Source: Ahrensia sp. (GTDB lineage Bacteria > Pseudomonadota > Alphaproteobacteria > Rhizobiales > Rhizobiaceae). From it: a DNA stretch of 64,000 bases. Positions within the stretch are counted from its first letter, which is position 1; every line of letters starts with the position of its first letter. The position numbers were made by a program, and so were the translations under genes. The stretch lies in assembly GCA_002706335.1 (NCBI GenBank), contig PAKZ01000028.1:1-64000 (forward strand), given 5' to 3'. Under the pieces are notes generated by a model. The model ran no database searches. It was not told where the DNA came from and saw only the letters and a program-made list of their open reading frames with translations. Positions 55,177-63,203 of the stretch are shown piece after piece.

Positions 55177-55251
55177 GGGCGATTAGCTCAGCGGGAGAGC
55201 ACTGCCTTCACACGGCAGGGGTCACTGGTTCAATCCCAGTATCGCCCACCA
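55177..55251 (+). tRNA. tRNA-Val (anticodon CAC)
   Basis: A 75-base cloverleaf: acceptor GGGCGAT/ATCGCCC, D arm GCTC...GAGC, anticodon arm CTGCC-TTCACAC-GGCAG with CAC as the anticodon (GTG valine codons), TPsiC arm ACTGG-TTCAATC-CCAGT, discriminator A and an encoded CCA. All stems are perfect. Preceded by a clear promoter. Confidence 0.96.
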
Positions 55252-55449
55252 TCAACATTCCGAGTTCTTTCAATCCCGCCTCTTTCATCCGAGATGCTTG
55301 TGCGTGCTTTGCTCTGTTAACGGGAGCCGAAAGTTCGCGCCCCGTCAAATTCCCTTTGTTCATCTTCCCCAACGGCAGGAAACCTGCTGTTATCCCTAGT
55401 TTATTTGAGTTGCTGCGGCGCAATACGATTTAACGAAGTAGCGATGGTT

Positions 55450-55477
55450 CCCCTGTATTGTCTCGATGATACAGGGG
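55450..55477 (+). promoter_or_regulatory. hairpin sequestering the Shine-Dalgarno of the Amt fusion
   Basis: CCCCTGTAT (55450-55458) and ATACAGGGG (55469-55477) form a perfect 9-bp stem around a 10-base loop. The 3' arm contains AGGGG, the likely Shine-Dalgarno of ATG 55487, eight bases before the start. The loop carries another in-frame ATG (55466). After the hairpin comes ACTTTTC, so an attenuator is also possible. Effect inferred. Confidence 0.5.
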
Positions 55478-55486
55478 ACTTTTCTC

Positions 55487-58400
55487 ATGCCGCTGCTATT
55501 TCGAGCGCTGACTGCAATTCTTATCGTGTTGGCCGTCGAAGGGCCTGCCAACGCGGCGGAACTCTCCATCGCCGACATTACGGCGCGGCTTGATTCCACC
55601 TGGATCCTCGTCGCGGCCGGTCTCGTCCTTCTGATGCAGATCGGCTTCCTGCTGCTCGAAGCAGGCTCTGTGCGGACAAAGAACGCGGTCAACGTAGCGC
55701 AGAAAAACCTGCTCGACTTCGCTTTTGCCGTACTCGCCTTCTGCACCGTTGGCTTCATGATCGGTTTCGCGCCGTCGTCAGCATCCTTGCCGGTCGGCTT
55801 CGATACGAACCTCCTGTTTCTCAACAACATTACTACGCATGACGCTATTTTCTTCATTTTTCAGGTGATGTTCTGCGGCACGGCCGCGACCATCATTTCC
55901 GGCGCCGTCGCGGAACGCATGAAGTTGAGCGCTTATGTCGTTTTGAGCGTCCTGACCGCCGCAATCATCTACCCCGTTTTCGTCCAATGGGCCTGGGGCG
56001 CAGTCCGCGGCGACAACGCCGGCGCCTGGCTCGCCAATATGGGGTTTGTCGACTTCGCCGGCTCCACGGTTGTGCACGGAACCGGCGGATGGATTGCGCT
56101 TGCAGCCTGCCTCATACTCAAACCTCGCGATGGACGGTTTGACAAAGACGGACGGCCGGTGCGCTTCACCGGCCATAGTCCGGTCCTGACGGCTGCCGGA
56201 ACGCTTCTGCTATTCGTCGGCTGGATCGGCTTCAATGGCGGCTCAACCCTCTCTGCAAGGCCCGAGGTCGCTTTCATCGTTCTTCACACGGTCCTCGCGG
56301 GCGCCGCCGGCGGCGGTGTCGCATATGCATGGTTCCATTTCCGCGAGGGCTCAGCCTATCCGGAACGCGCCACCAACGGCATGATTGGCGGCCTCGTCGC
56401 GATCACGGCCGGCTGCCATCTCGTCGATCCCTGGGCAGCCATCGTGATTGGAACTTGCGGCGGTTTGATCACCACTTGGGCCAACACGATCCTTGAAACG
56501 CGCTTCCGCGTCGACGACGCGGTCGGTGCCGTCGGAGCCCATGCATTTGCCGGTGTTTTCGGAACCCTCGCGCTTGCGTTTATGGCGCCCGCATCCGTTC
56601 TGCCGGCCGGTTCTCATTTCGCCCAGTTCGAGATCCAGTTGACCGGCGTCGCGGTAAACTTCGCATGGGCCTTCGGCACCGGCTTAGTGATGGTGATGGT
56701 CCTCAACAAACTGACCGGTGTGCGCGTCGACCGAGATACCGAAATTCGCGGTCTCAATATCGGCGAACACGCCGCGTTGATCGGCACCGCCCACGTCGAA
56801 GAGGCCATGCGCTCGCTGATCAGGGGCGATGCCGACCTATCGGTCAGACTGGAATCTCGACAGGGAGACGATGCCGAGGAGCTCGCCGTCGCTTTCAACG
56901 ATCTTATGGACAATCTCGAAAAGACCGAGGGGCAGCGCTGGCGCGATACGGAACTGCGCAGAACGGCTGAGGAGGCCAATCGCCTCGCCGCCTTTGCCGA
57001 CGCAACCTTCGAGGCGATCGTACTTGCCAGCGAATACCGCGTAATCGACGCCAATTCCGCTGCGGAAAAACTGTTCGGCTTCCCCGCCCACGAATTACGA
57101 GGCCGAACGGTCAAGTCGCTTTTTCCGGCCAACGATTGGCCGGGGGCAGTGTCCCATCTGAAGGAAGACGCCGAACGGCCAGCGGAATCGGGCATCCAGC
57201 CATCGGCTGGCGATCGCGTACCGGTGGAATTCCGGTGCCGAAGCATCGAGTATTCCGGCAACAAGACGCAGGTTTTGGCATTCGCCGACCTGAGGGAACG
57301 CAAGAAGGCGGAAGCGCGGATCTATCATCTCGCCATGCACGACCCGCTGACTGACTTGCCGAACCGATCCCACTTCAATCAGCGCCTGCGCGAACTCCTG
57401 GACCACCTGTCGCCGGAATCCGCGTCCACCGCGCTGCTCCTGATCGATCTCGACCAATTCAAAAACATCAATGACCTGCACGGCCATCCGTCCGGCGATG
57501 CGGTGATCACGGCGGTCGCCGAAAGGTTGCGCAGCGTCGCCGGTCCGGGCGATTGCGTCGCACGCCTCGGCGGCGATGAATTCGCCTTCGTTCAGGCAAG
57601 CATCGACTTCCCGAACCAGGCCGCCGATCTTGCACACCGTCTGCTTTACGCGATTTCCGAACCGGTGCTCTTGCCGACTGGCGACACGATCCGCCCCGGC
57701 GCCTCGATTGGCGTCGCCATCGCGCCCCGCGACGCAAGCGACGCGGAGACACTGTTCCAGCACTGCGACGTCAGTCTCTATGCGGCCAAGAACAACGGCC
57801 GCAACACCTACGCGGTCTACGAACCGGGCATGGGAGAGGAACTGCGCAACCGGCAGAAGCTGGAGGAAGACCTGAAAACAGCGGTCACAGAAGAACAGTT
57901 CGAACTGTATTTCCAGCCGCGCCTCGACGTCGCGTCCCGTTCGATCATCGGTTACGAGGCGCTTCTGCGTTGGGACCACCCGGTTACGGGCCGTATCTCG
58001 CCGGCGGAATTCATTCCGGTCGCCGAGCAATCGAACATCATCGTCAGCCTCGGTGAATGGGCGCTTCACAAGGCCTGCGAAACCGCGGTCGAACATCTGG
58101 GTGACGCACGTATCAGCGTCAATGTCAGCCCGCGCCAGTTCCGCGGCAAGGGTTTCGCAGATACGGTTCGGCGCGTTCTCGAGAACACCGGCCTGGAACC
58201 CTCTCGGCTCGAACTCGAAGTTACGGAAAGTCTGTTCATCGACAATGCGGACAAGGCGGTAGCCCTGTTGACCGAACTGAAATCGCTCGGCGTTCAGGTA
58301 GCGCTCGACGATTTCGGCTCCGGCTATTCGTCCTTGAGTTATGTGAACCGCTTTCCATTCGACACGATCAAGATCGACCAGTCCTTCATTCGCGAGATGA

Positions 58401-58726
58401 ACGAGGCATCGAACGCCCTCCATATCATCGACACCATCCTTCGGCTCTCGGCAGGTCTCGGCATATCGGTCGTCGCCGAGGGCGTCGAAACAGCGGAACA
58501 ACTGCAGCGCCTGGTGACCATGGGTTGCTCGGAAATCCAGGGTTTCCTGGTCGCCTACCCCCTGCCCGTGTCCAGCCTGGCGCGCGAGGTACCGCCCCAG
58601 GTGATGGAAATCCTCGAAAACGCCATGCAGCGCCAGGGACCCAGAGCCAACACGCTCGGTGAGATTGGTACGCTGATGCGCGATGCGGTCCGCGAAAAGC
58701 CGGCGCCGGGCAAGCAATCGGCCTAG
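55487..58726 (+). CDS. ammonium transporter fused to HAMP-PAS-GGDEF-EAL
   Basis: A 1,079-residue fusion. Signal peptide (1-25), Amt domain (~25-420), HAMP-like stretch (~430-485), PAS (~510-630), GGDEF (motif at ~694) and EAL (~823 onward). The Amt pore is intact by motif: FFIFQVMFCGTAATI, YPVFVQWAWG, the twin histidines in STVVHGTGG and GAHAFAGVFGT. The cyclase keeps RLGGDEFAF but no I-site; the phosphodiesterase keeps EALLRW, NVSPRQF, LDDFGSGYSSL and VAEGVET. It would couple external ammonium to c-di-GMP. ATG 55487 is preferred, with AGGGGA eight bases before. Alternatively, one catalytic domain may be silent. Confidence 0.92.
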   Translation: MPLLFRALTAILIVLAVEGPANAAELSIADITARLDSTWILVAAGLVLLMQIGFLLLEAGSVRTKNAVNVAQKNLLDFAFAVLAFCTVGFMIGFAPSSASLPVGFDTNLLFLNNITTHDAIFFIFQVMFCGTAATIISGAVAERMKLSAYVVLSVLTAAIIYPVFVQWAWGAVRGDNAGAWLANMGFVDFAGSTVVHGTGGWIALAACLILKPRDGRFDKDGRPVRFTGHSPVLTAAGTLLLFVGWIGFNGGSTLSARPEVAFIVLHTVLAGAAGGGVAYAWFHFREGSAYPERATNGMIGGLVAITAGCHLVDPWAAIVIGTCGGLITTWANTILETRFRVDDAVGAVGAHAFAGVFGTLALAFMAPASVLPAGSHFAQFEIQLTGVAVNFAWAFGTGLVMVMVLNKLTGVRVDRDTEIRGLNIGEHAALIGTAHVEEAMRSLIRGDADLSVRLESRQGDDAEELAVAFNDLMDNLEKTEGQRWRDTELRRTAEEANRLAAFADATFEAIVLASEYRVIDANSAAEKLFGFPAHELRGRTVKSLFPANDWPGAVSHLKEDAERPAESGIQPSAGDRVPVEFRCRSIEYSGNKTQVLAFADLRERKKAEARIYHLAMHDPLTDLPNRSHFNQRLRELLDHLSPESASTALLLIDLDQFKNINDLHGHPSGDAVITAVAERLRSVAGPGDCVARLGGDEFAFVQASIDFPNQAADLAHRLLYAISEPVLLPTGDTIRPGASIGVAIAPRDASDAETLFQHCDVSLYAAKNNGRNTYAVYEPGMGEELRNRQKLEEDLKTAVTEEQFELYFQPRLDVASRSIIGYEALLRWDHPVTGRISPAEFIPVAEQSNIIVSLGEWALHKACETAVEHLGDARISVNVSPRQFRGKGFADTVRRVLENTGLEPSRLELEVTESLFIDNADKAVALLTELKSLGVQVALDDFGSGYSSLSYVNRFPFDTIKIDQSFIREMNEASNALHIIDTILRLSAGLGISVVAEGVETAEQLQRLVTMGCSEIQGFLVAYPLPVSSLAREVPPQVMEILENAMQRQGPRANTLGEIGTLMRDAVREKPAPGKQSA

Positions 58727-58762
58727 GGTCAGAATTCGCGCCGAAGCGCTAGCCACAGAAAG

Positions 58763-58783
58763 AAATCTCAAATATAGAGATTT
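58763..58783. promoter_or_regulatory. 7-bp inverted repeat before the IclR gene
   Basis: AAATCTC (58763-58769) and GAGATTT (58777-58783) flank AAATATA, a perfect 7-bp dyad. It is about 90 bases before the IclR start codon and could be an IclR operator. The end of the Amt fusion lies 36 bases upstream, so it could also serve as a weak terminator. Confidence 0.4.
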
Positions 58784-58830
58784 CCGTCTGCACCTTGTAT
58801 GACAGATCGGGTGCTGGACGGGAGGAAATA

Positions 58831-58869
58831 ATGCGCTGCAACCGCGAAAGCGGACGAGACCGGACCTGA
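58831..58869 (+). CDS. 12-codon leader ORF in frame with the IclR gene
   Basis: ATG 58831 follows GGGAGGAAATA, the best Shine-Dalgarno near the IclR gene. It encodes MRCNRESGRDRT and stops at TGA 58867-58869, three bases before the IclR ATG at 58873, in the same frame. The IclR ATG itself has no good ribosome-binding site. It could be a coupling leader peptide, or the original start cut by a nonsense codon. Confidence 0.4.
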   Translation: MRCNRESGRDRT

Positions 58870-58872
58870 CCC

Positions 58873-59652
58873 ATGGCCGTCCGCAATAGCCTCGAACGTG
58901 TTATCGCGTTGCTGGACCTGTTCAGCGAAGAGCGCCTTGAATGGTCTCCGGACGAAATGATGGATGAGCTCGGCTATAGCCGTCCGACGCTCTATCGCTA
59001 TCTGAAAACGCTGAAGGAAGCCGGTTTCCTGACGTCGATGCCGTCAGGCGGGTTCACGCTCGGCCCGCGTGTTGTCGAGATGGATTTCCTGATGCGCCGA
59101 TCGGATAGGCTCGTCGCCCATGCACAGCCGCATCTGGAAATGATCACCGCAGCGGCCCCATGCACCGCGCTGGTCGTGCGCTGGTACGGGCACAAGCTGC
59201 TCTGCGTTGCTTCGGAGTGCTCATCGCCCGATGCGCAGACGAGCTATCCGCGCGGGCGCCCCATGCCGCTGGCCCGAGGAGCGGTCTCCCGCGCGATCAT
59301 CGCTTTTCTGCCACGCCGCAAGCTCCTGCCTATTGTAACCGCCAACCTGGATGGATTGCGGAATGCCGGGCTCGGCGAGGATCTGGACGCCGTGCTCGAC
59401 GTTTTTCGCGAGGTAAGGCGGGCCGGCTATGCCGTGGCTCATGGCGAAGTCACTCCCGGAGTCATCGGCGTCGCCGCACCGATCTTCGACGGCGGCAGCG
59501 GTCCGATTGCCGCCCTTGGCGTTACGACCCCGGCCAACGCGGCGGAACGTCTGGATGCAGCCAAAATGGGGGAGATCGTTTCCCGATCCGCGGCTGAAAT
59601 CAGCGGACACCTTCATCGCGACCGCATCTTCGGAACCGTCGACACGGAATGA
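58873..59652 (+). CDS. IclR-family transcriptional regulator
   Basis: A 259-residue IclR protein. The N-terminal winged helix (ERVIALLDLFSEERLEWSPD, DELGYSRPTLYRYLKTLKEA) is followed by the GAF-like effector domain with TALVVRWYGHKLLCVASE, PRGRPMPLARGAVSRAII and the C-terminal VGVAAPIF-type strand. It lies 39 bases before the amidohydrolase gene in the same direction and most likely controls this catabolic cluster. Confidence 0.9.
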   Translation: MAVRNSLERVIALLDLFSEERLEWSPDEMMDELGYSRPTLYRYLKTLKEAGFLTSMPSGGFTLGPRVVEMDFLMRRSDRLVAHAQPHLEMITAAAPCTALVVRWYGHKLLCVASECSSPDAQTSYPRGRPMPLARGAVSRAIIAFLPRRKLLPIVTANLDGLRNAGLGEDLDAVLDVFREVRRAGYAVAHGEVTPGVIGVAAPIFDGGSGPIAALGVTTPANAAERLDAAKMGEIVSRSAAEISGHLHRDRIFGTVDTE

Positions 59653-59691
59653 CGACCGGGAAATCAGAAACATTCACCCAGGGAGCACACC

Positions 59692-60714
59692 ATGAAAAAG
59701 ATCGACATCTTCAACCACATCTGGCCGAAGCCGTTTCACGACGCGCTGATCGATCTCATCGGATCGACCTCCGATATAACGCGCCGCTCCGAAGCCGTTC
59801 CGATGATGACCGATCTCGACCGTCGGTTCGAGGTAATGGATATGTTCGGGCCGGATTACTGCCAGGTGCTGTCACTGGCCTCGCCGCCGTTGGAACACGT
59901 AACGGATGCACCCCAGGCGCTGGAACTGTCGCGAATAGGCACGGACGCCATGGCGGACCTGTGCGCCAAATATCCCGAGCGCTTTCCGGCCTTTATCTCG
60001 ACCGCGGTCATGACCGATCCTGCCGGAGCCATCGCGGAAGCGCGCCGCGCCATCGAGGAAGCCGGCGCGGCCGGCATCCAGATCTTCACCAACGTCAAGG
60101 GCAAACCGCTCGACGCACCCGAATTCTCGGACTTCTTCGCCTATCTCGGCGAAGCCGGAAAGCCGGTCTGGATGCATCCGGCCCGCGGCGCGAACTTCCC
60201 CGACTATCTGTCGGAGACGCGCTCGGAATATGAAATCTGGTGGACCTTCGGATGGCCATACGAGACTTCGGCGGCGATGGCGCGCATGGTCTTCTCGGGC
60301 TTTTTCGACAAATATCCCGGCCTGAAGGTCATTACCCACCACGCCGGCGGCATGGTGCCGTTTTTCGAAGGGCGCGTCGGGCCCGGCTGGGACCAGATGG
60401 GGGCACGAACAACCGATCGCGATCTCGCCGCGGTGCGCAAGGCGCTGAAACGACCGCATCTCGACTATTTCAAGGATTTCTACGCGGACACAGCCTCCTT
60501 CGGCTCCCGCAAGGCGATTGAACACGCGATCGAGTTCTTCGGAGAGGACCATGTCCTGTTCGCCTCGGATGCGCCGTTCGACCCGGAAGCCGGACCAATG
60601 TACATCCGGGAAACGATCCGCATCATCGAGGAAATGGACATTTCCGAGGAACTGCGCCGCAAGATCTTCCAGGGCAATGCGGTCAAGCTGCTCGGTCTCG
60701 ATTTGAAGGGCTGA
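59692..60714 (+). CDS. ACMSD-type amidohydrolase
   Basis: A 340-residue amidohydrolase-2 family protein, most like 2-amino-3-carboxymuconate-6-semialdehyde decarboxylase relatives. Metal-site candidates are IDIFNHIWP (only one of the usual two His), VWMHPARG, VITHHAGGMVPFF and LFASDAPFDPEAG. The Phe at the first His position is unusual. It is 8 bases before the monooxygenase gene. A decarboxylase or hydrolase in aromatic degradation is likely, but the substrate is unknown. Confidence 0.83.
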   Translation: MKKIDIFNHIWPKPFHDALIDLIGSTSDITRRSEAVPMMTDLDRRFEVMDMFGPDYCQVLSLASPPLEHVTDAPQALELSRIGTDAMADLCAKYPERFPAFISTAVMTDPAGAIAEARRAIEEAGAAGIQIFTNVKGKPLDAPEFSDFFAYLGEAGKPVWMHPARGANFPDYLSETRSEYEIWWTFGWPYETSAAMARMVFSGFFDKYPGLKVITHHAGGMVPFFEGRVGPGWDQMGARTTDRDLAAVRKALKRPHLDYFKDFYADTASFGSRKAIEHAIEFFGEDHVLFASDAPFDPEAGPMYIRETIRIIEEMDISEELRRKIFQGNAVKLLGLDLKG

Positions 60715-60722
60715 CCGATCCG

Positions 60723-62309
60723 ATGAGCAAATTCGATACCGATGTCGTCATCGTTGGCGGCGGACCGGTCGGCATGGGCCTTGCGATCGAGCTCGGCCAG
60801 CGCGGCGTGCCGGTCACCGTCGTGGAGCGATACGAGAAGCCGCAACCCATCCCCAAGGGGCAGAACCTCAACCAGCGCACGATGGAGCATTTCCATTTCT
60901 GGAATGCGGAAAAGGAGTTGCGCGCCGCGCGCACCGTCCCGCCGGAATACGGTATCGGCGGCCTCACCGCCTACAGGACACTGCTTGGCGAATACCACTA
61001 CGACTGGCTGAAGCGCGAACTCGTCCGGCCCTATTATTTCACCGACAACGAGCGCCTGCCCCAATACGCCACCGAGGAAGTTCTGCGCGCGCGCGCAGCG
61101 CAGATCCCGGCGATTGATATCGTCTATGGCTGGTCCGGCGAAACGGTGCAGCAGGACTCTGACGGCGTCACCGTGACCATTGTCGAGCGGAATGGACCGG
61201 CGCGGCGAAGCCTGCGTGCGAAATATGCCGTAGGCTGCGATGGCAGTCATTCGGCAATTCGCGAGGCGGCGGGCATATCACAAACCCGGCGCGACCACGA
61301 CAAGCTGATGGTCCTGCTCGTCTTCCGATCGAAAAAACTTCACGACTACCTGAAGCGCTATCCCGGCAAATCCTTCTACAACGTCCTGCATCCCGAATTG
61401 AAAGGATACTGGCTGTTCTTCGGCCGCGTCGATCTCGGTTCGACATTCTTCTTCCACGCCCCAGTACCGGTGGGAACGACGAAAGACAATTTCGATTTCA
61501 CCGCCTATCTGCACCGCGCCGCAGGTGCGGAATTTCCGGTCGAATTCGAGCATATCGGCTTCTGGGACCTGCGCATCGCGGTCGCCGACGAATACCGCAA
61601 GGGACGGGTCTTCATTGCCGGCGACGCGGCCCACAGTCATCCGCCCTATGGCGGCTTCGGCGTGAACAACGGATTCGAGGACGCCCGGAACCTCGGCTGG
61701 AAACTTGCAGCCGCTTTGCAGGGCTGGGGCGGCGAGACGCTGCTCGACAGCTACGACCTCGAACGCCGTCCTGTCTTTGAGTCCACTGCATCCGACTTCA
61801 TCGAGAATTTCATCGAGGAAGACCGTGCCTTTCTCGAAACCCATGACCCCGAAAAGGACCGCGAAGCCTTCGAGACCGAATGGAAGAAACGCGAGCTGGG
61901 CGCGGCGGAAGTGCAGTCCTACGAACCGAACTACGAGGGCTCGCCTGTCGTCTACGGCCCAACCGGCGGCGTGAGTGGCGCGGTTGGAAAGCACGAATTC
62001 ACGGCCCGGCCGGGCCATCACCTCGCGCCACAGGACCTTTCTACGGGCAACAAACTCCATGAGGAATTCGGTGCTGGCTTCACGCTGATTGCCCTGGACC
62101 CGGAAGACAATGCGGTGACACGCTTCCGGACGGCCGCGGCCGAGCTCGGCGTTCCGCTTACCGTCATAGACGACAGCTATGCGGGCGGACGCGAGAGGCT
62201 GCAGGCACGGCTGATCCTCATACGTCCGGACCAGTTCGTCGCCTGGGCCGCAGAGACGCCCCCCGTGGACGCCAAGGCGGTACTCAAACGCGCCGCCGGT
62301 TTACCCTAG
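60723..62309 (+). CDS. FAD-dependent aromatic monooxygenase
   Basis: A 528-residue class A flavin monooxygenase (PheA/MhpA/TfdB type). It has the FAD motif VVIVGGGPVGMGLAIELG, the NADPH-sensing CDGSHSAIREAAG, and GRVFIAGDAAHSHPPYGG with GVNNGFEDARNLGWKL. The C-terminal ~110 residues form the thioredoxin-like tail of phenol-hydroxylase-type enzymes. It hydroxylates an aromatic ring with NAD(P)H and oxygen. Its stop overlaps the convergent SDR stop by four bases. Confidence 0.9.
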   Translation: MSKFDTDVVIVGGGPVGMGLAIELGQRGVPVTVVERYEKPQPIPKGQNLNQRTMEHFHFWNAEKELRAARTVPPEYGIGGLTAYRTLLGEYHYDWLKRELVRPYYFTDNERLPQYATEEVLRARAAQIPAIDIVYGWSGETVQQDSDGVTVTIVERNGPARRSLRAKYAVGCDGSHSAIREAAGISQTRRDHDKLMVLLVFRSKKLHDYLKRYPGKSFYNVLHPELKGYWLFFGRVDLGSTFFFHAPVPVGTTKDNFDFTAYLHRAAGAEFPVEFEHIGFWDLRIAVADEYRKGRVFIAGDAAHSHPPYGGFGVNNGFEDARNLGWKLAAALQGWGGETLLDSYDLERRPVFESTASDFIENFIEEDRAFLETHDPEKDREAFETEWKKRELGAAEVQSYEPNYEGSPVVYGPTGGVSGAVGKHEFTARPGHHLAPQDLSTGNKLHEEFGAGFTLIALDPEDNAVTRFRTAAAELGVPLTVIDDSYAGGRERLQARLILIRPDQFVAWAAETPPVDAKAVLKRAAGLP

Positions 62310-63079
62310 TGAGCGAGCCCGATTGCATCGGCGGCAAGCAGCGCAGTCGTCCCGCCATCGACGGGCATGTCGACACCCTTGATCCAGCTACTCTGGGGCG
62401 AGGCGAGGAAGGCGACGACCTCCGCCACCTCTTCCGGTCTTCCGGACCGTCGAGTGCGCGCCATCATCTTCGTGGCGCGGTCACCAAAGGCGATCACGAA
62501 ATCGTCGAGAATGCGGGTCTCGACCGCCGCCGGGCTGACCGTATTGATGCGGATATCGCGCGCGATAAGCGGCTCGACCTGGGATATCGACCAGACGATC
62601 ACGGCTTCCTTCGACAAATCGTAGGAACGCACGGGATCAATGCCCTGTTTCGCTATGAAGTCGGGCAAGGCATCGTTGCCCGGCAGGGCAAGCAGCGCCT
62701 TGACCTGCTCGATGTTCTCCCGCCAACGCGATCCTGCCTTCGAGGCAAGGCTGACGATGGACGCGCCGTCCTTCAGTTTCGGCAACATCGCCTTCGTCAT
62801 GGCGATAAGCCCGAACGTGTTCACGGCCAGAACCTTAGCCTCGAGACCAGGCCTCGGCGGCAGACCCGCGCAATTGACAAGCACATCGAACGGGCCGTCT
62901 GCCTTGGCGGCAGCGGCGGAGATGGCATCTGGTTCGGACATATCGACCTGAATCCAGCGATCGACATGTGCCGCCGGCTCCTCGATGTCGAAAGCGGTAA
63001 TGAAAGCGCCCTGCCCCTTCAACCTCGCCGCCGAGGCCGCACCTATTCCATGCGCCGCACCCGTCATCGCAACATGCAT
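62306..63079 (-). CDS. short-chain dehydrogenase/reductase
   Basis: A 257-residue classical SDR. TGAAHGIGAASAARL at the N terminus binds NAD(P)H, VNCAG is present, the catalytic Ser is in SIVSLASKAG, and YDLSKEAVIVW gives the Tyr/Lys pair. The long insert between Ser and Tyr resembles 3-alpha-hydroxysteroid-type SDRs. It is convergent with the monooxygenase gene and divergent from the exporter gene. Confidence 0.9.
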   Translation of the reverse strand: MHVAMTGAAHGIGAASAARLKGQGAFITAFDIEEPAAHVDRWIQVDMSEPDAISAAAAKADGPFDVLVNCAGLPPRPGLEAKVLAVNTFGLIAMTKAMLPKLKDGASIVSLASKAGSRWRENIEQVKALLALPGNDALPDFIAKQGIDPVRSYDLSKEAVIVWSISQVEPLIARDIRINTVSPAAVETRILDDFVIAFGDRATKMMARTRRSGRPEEVAEVVAFLASPQSSWIKGVDMPVDGGTTALLAADAIGLAH

Positions 63080-63203
63080 ATTGTATCCTCCCAGTGTTCA
63101 CCCCGACCCTCCGCCGGATTGATTATGCGGCAATCAGCAAGCACGCCCGGCCGGAATTTTCCAGCCCTTCGTAAAAAATCTCACTATTCGGGAATTTTGA
63201 CAA

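Noticed and set aside
51368-55251. Genomic island integrated into tRNA-Val
   Set aside because: The cassette lies on the 5' side of the tRNA, no integrase gene is present, and no duplicate of the tRNA 3' end was found in the window. Acquisition by another route remains possible.
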